From contig UQKD01000012.1 in NCBI GenBank assembly GCA_900541585.1, positions 1-64,000 of the forward strand: 64,000 nt of DNA, given 5' to 3'. The DNA comes from an uncultured Alistipes sp. (GTDB lineage: Bacteria; Bacteroidota; Bacteroidia; Bacteroidales; Rikenellaceae). Positions within the stretch are counted from its first letter, which is position 1. Every line of letters starts with the position of its first letter. The position numbers and the translations under genes were made by a program. The notes beneath the pieces were generated by a model that searched no databases, was not told where the DNA came from, and saw nothing but the letters and a program-made list of their open reading frames with translations. This document shows positions 60,131 to 64,000 of the stretch, in pieces.

Positions 60131-60840
60131 CGCGCGAGGTCTTTGAGGGTGATGCGGCCTTCGTAGAGGGCCTTGCCGACGATGACGCTCCGCAGGCCCT
60201 GCCGGTCGAGCTCTTCGATGTCGGCCATCGACGCGATGCCGCCGCTGACGGTGATTTCGACGGCCGGGAAACGACTTTGCAGATCGGCGTAGAAGACCGC
60301 CGAGGGGCCGCACAGCATGCCGTCACGTGAAATATCGGTGCAGATAACCTGCGCAAGCCCCTGCGGGAGAAAGCGTTCGATCAGCTGCGGCGCTGTGAGG
60401 GCCGAGCTTTCCAGCCAGCCCTGGATGGCCACCGCGCCGTCGCGGATGTCGGCGCCGAGGATCAGCCGCTCGGGACCGAATTCCGTGAGCCATGCGGCGA
60501 AAAGATCGGGCTGGCGGACTGCGAGGCTGCCGCAGATGGCCCGGCGGGCTCCGGCGGCGAAGACGTCGAAAAGCGCCTGGCGGCTCTTGATGCCCCCGCC
60601 GTACTGCACTTCGAGCGAGGTCCGTGCGGCGATGCGTTCCAGCACGGCCAGGTTGCGCGGTTCCGAGGCCTTCGCGCCGTCGAGATCGACCATGTGCAGG
60701 CGGCGGATGCCCGCCTCTTCGAAGCGGAGCGCCGCTTCGAGCGGGTCGCGGTAGTAGGTCTTCCGGCTGGCGTAGTCGCCCTGCGTGAGGCGCACGCACG
60801 CACCGTCTATAATGTCCGTTGCGGGTATGATTTCGATCAT
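60112..60840 (-). CDS. hisA: ProFAR isomerase
   Basis: This 242-residue barrel protein starts [20 protein letters not shown], with the catalytic aspartate in ATDIIDG and the second in [24 protein letters not shown] and [16 protein letters not shown] phosphate loops are present. It catalyses the Amadori isomerisation of ProFAR to PRFAR. It lies 4 bases after hisH and overlaps hisF. Confidence 0.96.
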   Translation of the reverse strand: MIEIIPATDIIDGACVRLTQGDYASRKTYYRDPLEAALRFEEAGIRRLHMVDLDGAKASEPRNLAVLERIAARTSLEVQYGGGIKSRQALFDVFAAGARRAICGSLAVRQPDLFAAWLTEFGPERLILGADIRDGAVAIQGWLESSALTAPQLIERFLPQGLAQVICTDISRDGMLCGPSAVFYADLQSRFPAVEITVSGGIASMADIEELDRQGLRSVIVGKALYEGRITLKDLARCLPNA

Positions 60841-60844
60841 GGTG

Positions 60845-61441
60845 TCAGAGGTTTAGAAAATTCCGTAAAATCCGCGCGCCCGCCGCACCGCTCTTTTCGG
60901 GGTGGAACTGCGTGCCGAAGAAGTTATCGCGGGCGAGCGCTGCGCTGAACGGGCGGCCGTAGCCGGTCGTGGCGGCGGTTGAGGCGCAAGGCTCGGCGGC
61001 GAAGGAGTGGACGTAATATACATAGGTGTCCTCGGCCATTCCGTCGAACAGCGGGGTGCGGAGGCCGGAGATGGTGTCCCAGCCCACGTGGGGGACCTTC
61101 AGGCGCGTGCCGTCGGCCGCCGCGGCCGGAAGCCGCAGGACCCGCGCCGGGAAGATGCCCATGCAGCGGGCGTCGCCCTCCTCGCTCGAAAGGCACATCA
61201 GCTGCATGCCGATGCAGATGCCCAAGACGGGCTGCGTGAGCGAGGGGATCACCGTGTCGAGTCCCCGCCGGCGAAGCTGCGACATGGCCGACGAGGCCTC
61301 GCCGACCCCCGGGAGGATCACTTTGTCGGCCCCGCGCAGCAGGGCGGGATCGGCCGTGAGCGTGAATTCGGCCCCTGCGCGGTGCAGGGCGTCGGCAACC
61401 GACCGCAGGTTGCCCGTGGCGTAATCGACGACGGCTATCAT
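60845..61441 (-). CDS. hisH: Imidazole glycerol phosphate synthase, glutaminase subunit
   Basis: This 198-residue class I glutamine amidotransferase starts [19 protein letters not shown]. It has [12 protein letters not shown], the nucleophile cysteine in [11 protein letters not shown] and the His/Glu pair in [10 protein letters not shown]. It supplies ammonia to HisF. Its ATG overlaps the hisB stop region by 4 bases, consistent with translational coupling. Confidence 0.96.
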   Translation of the reverse strand: MIAVVDYATGNLRSVADALHRAGAEFTLTADPALLRGADKVILPGVGEASSAMSQLRRRGLDTVIPSLTQPVLGICIGMQLMCLSSEEGDARCMGIFPARVLRLPAAAADGTRLKVPHVGWDTISGLRTPLFDGMAEDTYVYYVHSFAAEPCASTAATTGYGRPFSAALARDNFFGTQFHPEKSGAAGARILRNFLNL

Positions 61442-62565
61442 AGGACTCCTTTGCTGCTGGGGATGGTGTAATCGAAAGGGGTGTGCGCCACGGCCATGCG
61501 CAGGGCGCGGGCGAAGGCCTTGAAGATGGCTTCGGCCTTGTGGTGGTCGTTCTCGCCGCGGGCCGAGATTTGGAGGTTGCACCGTGCGGCGCACGCGAAC
61601 GAGTGGAAGAAGTGGCGGAACATTTCGGTGGGCACGTCGCCGACCCGCTCGCGGCGGAATTCGGCCTCCCACTCGAAGTCGATGCGGCCCCCGAAGTCGA
61701 GCAGCACCAGCGCCCGGCAGTCGTCCATCGGCAGGGCGAAGCCGTAGCGGGCGATGCCGGCCTTCGCGCCCAGCGCGCGGTCGACGGCCTCGCCCAGGGT
61801 GATGGCCACGTCCTCCATCGTGTGGTGTTCGTCGATGTCCAGATCGCCCCGCGCGTCGACGGCCAGCGCGACGCCGCCGTGGTGGGCGATCTGCGCGAGC
61901 ATGTGGTCGAGGAAACGCAGGCCTGTGGAGATTTTGCCGTTGAAGTCCCCGCGGCCGTCGAGGTCGAGGCGGACGGTGATCTGCGTCTCGCGGGTCTCGC
62001 GCCGGATTTCGGCCCGGCGTTCGCCGCGGCGGATGAACTCGGCGATCTCGGCCCATGAGTCGGTGACCAGCGCACAGGCGTCGGCGGCGCCGGCTTCCTC
62101 CAGCATCCGCAGCCCTTCGGCGGCGGGAGCGAGCAGGATGCCCCGCGCCCCGAGGTTGCGGGCCAGCAGGACGTCGGTCGCGCGGTCGCCGATGACATAA
62201 CTCGCAGCCAGATCGTACTCCCCGTTGAGGTAGCTTCCGAACATGCCCGTTCGGGGCTTGCGCGTGGGAGCGTTGTCGGCTTCGAACGTGCGGTCGATCA
62301 GCTGGTCGCCGAACGCGACGCCTTCGCCGCGCAGCGTCGAGAGCATTTTGTTATGCGCAGGCCAAAAGGTCTCCTCGGGGAAGGAGTCCGTGCCGAGGCC
62401 GTCCTGGTTGGTGGCCAGCACGAGGTCGAAGCCGAGGCCCGAGAGGGCTTTCAGGCCCGAGATTGCTCCGGGGACGAACGCGAGTTTTTCGAGGCTGTCG
62501 ATCTGTTCGTCGGCGGGTTCGGCGATGATCGTGCCGTCGCGGTCGATGAAGAGGGCTTTTTTCAT
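61438..62565 (-). CDS. hisB: Bifunctional histidinol phosphatase / imidazoleglycerol-phosphate dehydratase
   Basis: This 375-residue fusion carries an HAD phosphatase domain (1-165: [45 protein letters not shown]) and the dehydratase domain (about 185-375: [65 protein letters not shown]). It does steps 7 and 9 of histidine synthesis. It overlaps hisC by 4 bases. The frame is open upstream inside hisC, but ATG 62565 starts the phosphatase motif correctly. Confidence 0.96.
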   Translation of the reverse strand: MKKALFIDRDGTIIAEPADEQIDSLEKLAFVPGAISGLKALSGLGFDLVLATNQDGLGTDSFPEETFWPAHNKMLSTLRGEGVAFGDQLIDRTFEADNAPTRKPRTGMFGSYLNGEYDLAASYVIGDRATDVLLARNLGARGILLAPAAEGLRMLEEAGAADACALVTDSWAEIAEFIRRGERRAEIRRETRETQITVRLDLDGRGDFNGKISTGLRFLDHMLAQIAHHGGVALAVDARGDLDIDEHHTMEDVAITLGEAVDRALGAKAGIARYGFALPMDDCRALVLLDFGGRIDFEWEAEFRRERVGDVPTEMFRHFFHSFACAARCNLQISARGENDHHKAEAIFKAFARALRMAVAHTPFDYTIPSSKGVL

Positions 62566-63596
62566 AAACGGAAGTTTTTGACGGTTTCGAGCATCCGGGC
62601 ATTCTCCGCGGGGGTTCCGACGGTGATGCGCAGGCATCCTTCGCAGCCCGGGATGCGCGAGCGGTTGCGGACGATGACCCCGGCGGCGATCAGCGCGTCG
62701 TACATGCGGTCGGGCCGGGGCGTGCGGACCAGGATGAAATTGGCGTCGGAGGGGTAGACCCGCTCGATCGCGGGGCAGACGGCGAGGGCCGGGAGGAGCC
62801 TTTCGCGCTCGGCGCACAGTCGGGCCACCTGTGGTGAGACGTCCTGTGCGAGCCGTTCGGCGACCGCCTGCTGCGCCAGACAGTTGATGTTGTAGGGGTA
62901 TTTCACGCGGGCGAACAGGGCCGCGACGGGTGCCGACGCGAAGGCCAGTCCGAGGCGCAGTCCCGCCATGCCCCACGCTTTGGAGAGGGTTTGCAGGACG
63001 ATGAGGTTTTCAAATTCGCCGAGCCGCGCGAGGAATCCCGGCTCGGAGGCGAAGTCGATGTAGGCTTCGTCGAGGACGACCATGCCGTCGAACCGGCGGA
63101 CGAGCCGCTCGATGCCGGCCGCCGGGAAGGCGTTGCCCGTGGGGTTGTTCGGGGAGCAGAGCCACAGCAGTTTGGTGTGTTCGTCGGCGGCGTTCAGCAG
63201 GGCGTCGACCGGAAGCGAGAAGTCCGTACCGAGCGGAACCTCGCGCATCTCGACGTCGTTGACGTCGGCGGCGACGCGGTACATGCCGTAGGTCGGGGCG
63301 ATCGAAACGGCGTTGTCCACGCCCGGGCGGCAGAAGATGCGGTAGCAGAGGTCGATGGCCTCGTCGCTGCCGTTGCCGATGAAGATTTGCTCCCCGCGCA
63401 CGCCTTTCAGCGCGGCGATCTTCTGTTTGAGGACCTTCTGGTGCGGGTCGGGGTAGCGGTTGACGCCGTTGTCGTAGGGGTTTTCGTTGGCGTCGAGCCA
63501 CGTCGTGATCTCCCCGCCGGAAAACTCGTCGCGGGCCGTGGAGTAGGGTTTCAGCGCCCGGATGTTGGGGCGCACCAGTTCTTCGAGCGGTCTCAC
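62562..63596 (-). CDS. hisC: Histidinol-phosphate aminotransferase
   Basis: This 344-residue PLP enzyme has [62 protein letters not shown], the PLP lysine in [16 protein letters not shown], and [15 protein letters not shown]. The best start is GTG at 63594-63596, which overlaps the hisD stop as GTGA and gives [17 protein letters not shown] as the N-terminus. No ATG lies nearby, and the next upstream frame belongs to the hisD shadow. Confidence 0.95.
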   Translation of the reverse strand: MRPLEELVRPNIRALKPYSTARDEFSGGEITTWLDANENPYDNGVNRYPDPHQKVLKQKIAALKGVRGEQIFIGNGSDEAIDLCYRIFCRPGVDNAVSIAPTYGMYRVAADVNDVEMREVPLGTDFSLPVDALLNAADEHTKLLWLCSPNNPTGNAFPAAGIERLVRRFDGMVVLDEAYIDFASEPGFLARLGEFENLIVLQTLSKAWGMAGLRLGLAFASAPVAALFARVKYPYNINCLAQQAVAERLAQDVSPQVARLCAERERLLPALAVCPAIERVYPSDANFILVRTPRPDRMYDALIAAGVIVRNRSRIPGCEGCLRITVGTPAENARMLETVKNFRL

Positions 63597-64000
63597 AGCG
63601 CACCTCCTTTCATGCGGATGCGCACGGCGGCGGCGTGCGCCCCGAGACCTTCGGCCTCGGCCATGGCGATGATCGTCGGGGAGAGGGCCGCAAGCCCCTT
63701 GCGCGAGAGTTCCTGGTAGGTGATCTTGCGCAGGAACGAGTCGGTGTTCACGCCGCTGTAAGCCCGCGCCCAGCCGCCCGTGGGCAGCGTGTGGTTGGTT
63801 CCCGAGGCGTAGTCCCCGGCGCTTTCGGGCGACCACGCTCCGATGAAGACGCTCCCGGCGGCGGTGATCTGCGCCGCGACGTCCCACGCGTCGCGCATCG
63901 AGACGATCAGGTGCTCGGGGGCGTAGGCGTTGGCGAAGTCGATCATCTTCTCGCGGCTGTCGAGGACCACGATGCGGCTCTGGCGCAGCGCCTCGCGGAT
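63593..64000 (-). CDS. hisD: Histidinol dehydrogenase (C-terminal part, cut by the right edge)
   Basis: The visible 135 residues are the end of HisD: YAPEHLIVSM, SVFIGAWSPESAGDYASGTN, HTLPTGGWARAYSGVNTDSF, then ITYQELSRKGLAALSPTII and [11 protein letters not shown]. The histidine residues of HTLPT and of the SAGDYASGTNH stretch are zinc or catalytic ligands in the family. The enzyme oxidises histidinol to histidine. The N-terminal two thirds lie beyond the window. Confidence 0.95.
   Translation of the reverse strand: MREALRQSRIVVLDSREKMIDFANAYAPEHLIVSMRDAWDVAAQITAAGSVFIGAWSPESAGDYASGTNHTLPTGGWARAYSGVNTDSFLRKITYQELSRKGLAALSPTIIAMAEAEGLGAHAAAVRIRMKGGAL

Noticed and set aside
1..64000. tRNA, rRNA genes or a CRISPR array
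   Set aside because: No cloverleaf-like gene, rRNA segment or regular repeat-spacer array was recognised, including at the island boundary where a tRNA target was looked for.

Overview
The window reads as a chromosomal segment of a gut-type Bacteroidota, most like Alistipes or another Rikenellaceae. The basis is GC-rich coding DNA, repeated SusC/SusD-type receptor loci run by ECF sigma/FecR pairs, lipoproteins with Bacteroidota lipoboxes, TAnnTTTG promoter boxes in place of Shine-Dalgarno-led starts, a TatA/TatC pair without TatB, and BACON, DUF4843, DUF3127 and DUF5117-type families. The genus is an inference from overall character, not from a marker gene.

Layout. (1) About 1-3480 is much more AT-rich than the rest. 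It is the right end of an integrated mobile element: the first codons of a tyrosine-integrase-like gene, a zinc-ribbon/multi-HTH excisionase-like protein, repeats, a gene remnant, a filamentous-phage-type Rep protein and a second HTH protein. (2) 3573-14980 is housekeeping: an orphan TPR histidine kinase, a lipoprotein form of the CinA C-terminal domain beside full-length cinA, pyrD, pdxB, a ureohydrolase, nhaA, two FKBP-type lipoproteins and a DUF3127 protein with an SSB-like tail. (3) 15329-27327 is nutrient locus 1: a phosphatase/nuclease-fold protein, an SGNH hydrolase, sigma/FecR, SusC/SusD, a second phosphatase/nuclease-fold lipoprotein and a PKD/beta-propeller lipoprotein. It is followed by two DUF5117-type metalloprotease paralogues (27488-32794), the second with its active site erased. 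(4) 32855-41471 on the minus strand holds two Gfo/Idh/MocA oxidoreductases, one with a Tat signal, two DUF1080 proteins and tatA/tatC; it looks like 3-keto-glycoside chemistry beside its own export machinery. (5) 41706-49094 is nutrient locus 2 (sigma, FecR, SusC, SusD, BACON lipoprotein). (6) 49248-58618 is nutrient locus 3 (sigma, FecR, SusC, SusD, DUF4843, PKD-like lipoprotein). (7) 58750 to the right edge is a compact histidine operon read leftward: hisD (cut by the edge), C, B, H, A, F, IE, with overlapping or nearly touching genes.

How the parts fit. None of the three SusC/SusD loci contains a recognisable glycoside hydrolase or polysaccharide lyase. Locus 1 instead carries phosphodiesterase/esterase-like proteins and is next to predicted secreted proteases, and locus 3 has the DUF4843/PKD-like lipoprotein set. 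Non-glycan substrates such as peptides or phosphodiesters are therefore plausible for these loci. The strongest unexplained signals are: nine-base C/G runs at the same place (end of the STN domain) in two of three SusC genes and again in the leader of one FecR gene, which would allow slipped-strand on/off switching; the active/inactive protease pair; the signal-peptide-bearing CinA-C paralogue; and the DUF1080/oxidoreductase/Tat cluster.

No rRNA, tRNA or CRISPR array was seen. All calls come from reading the sequence; no database search was made.
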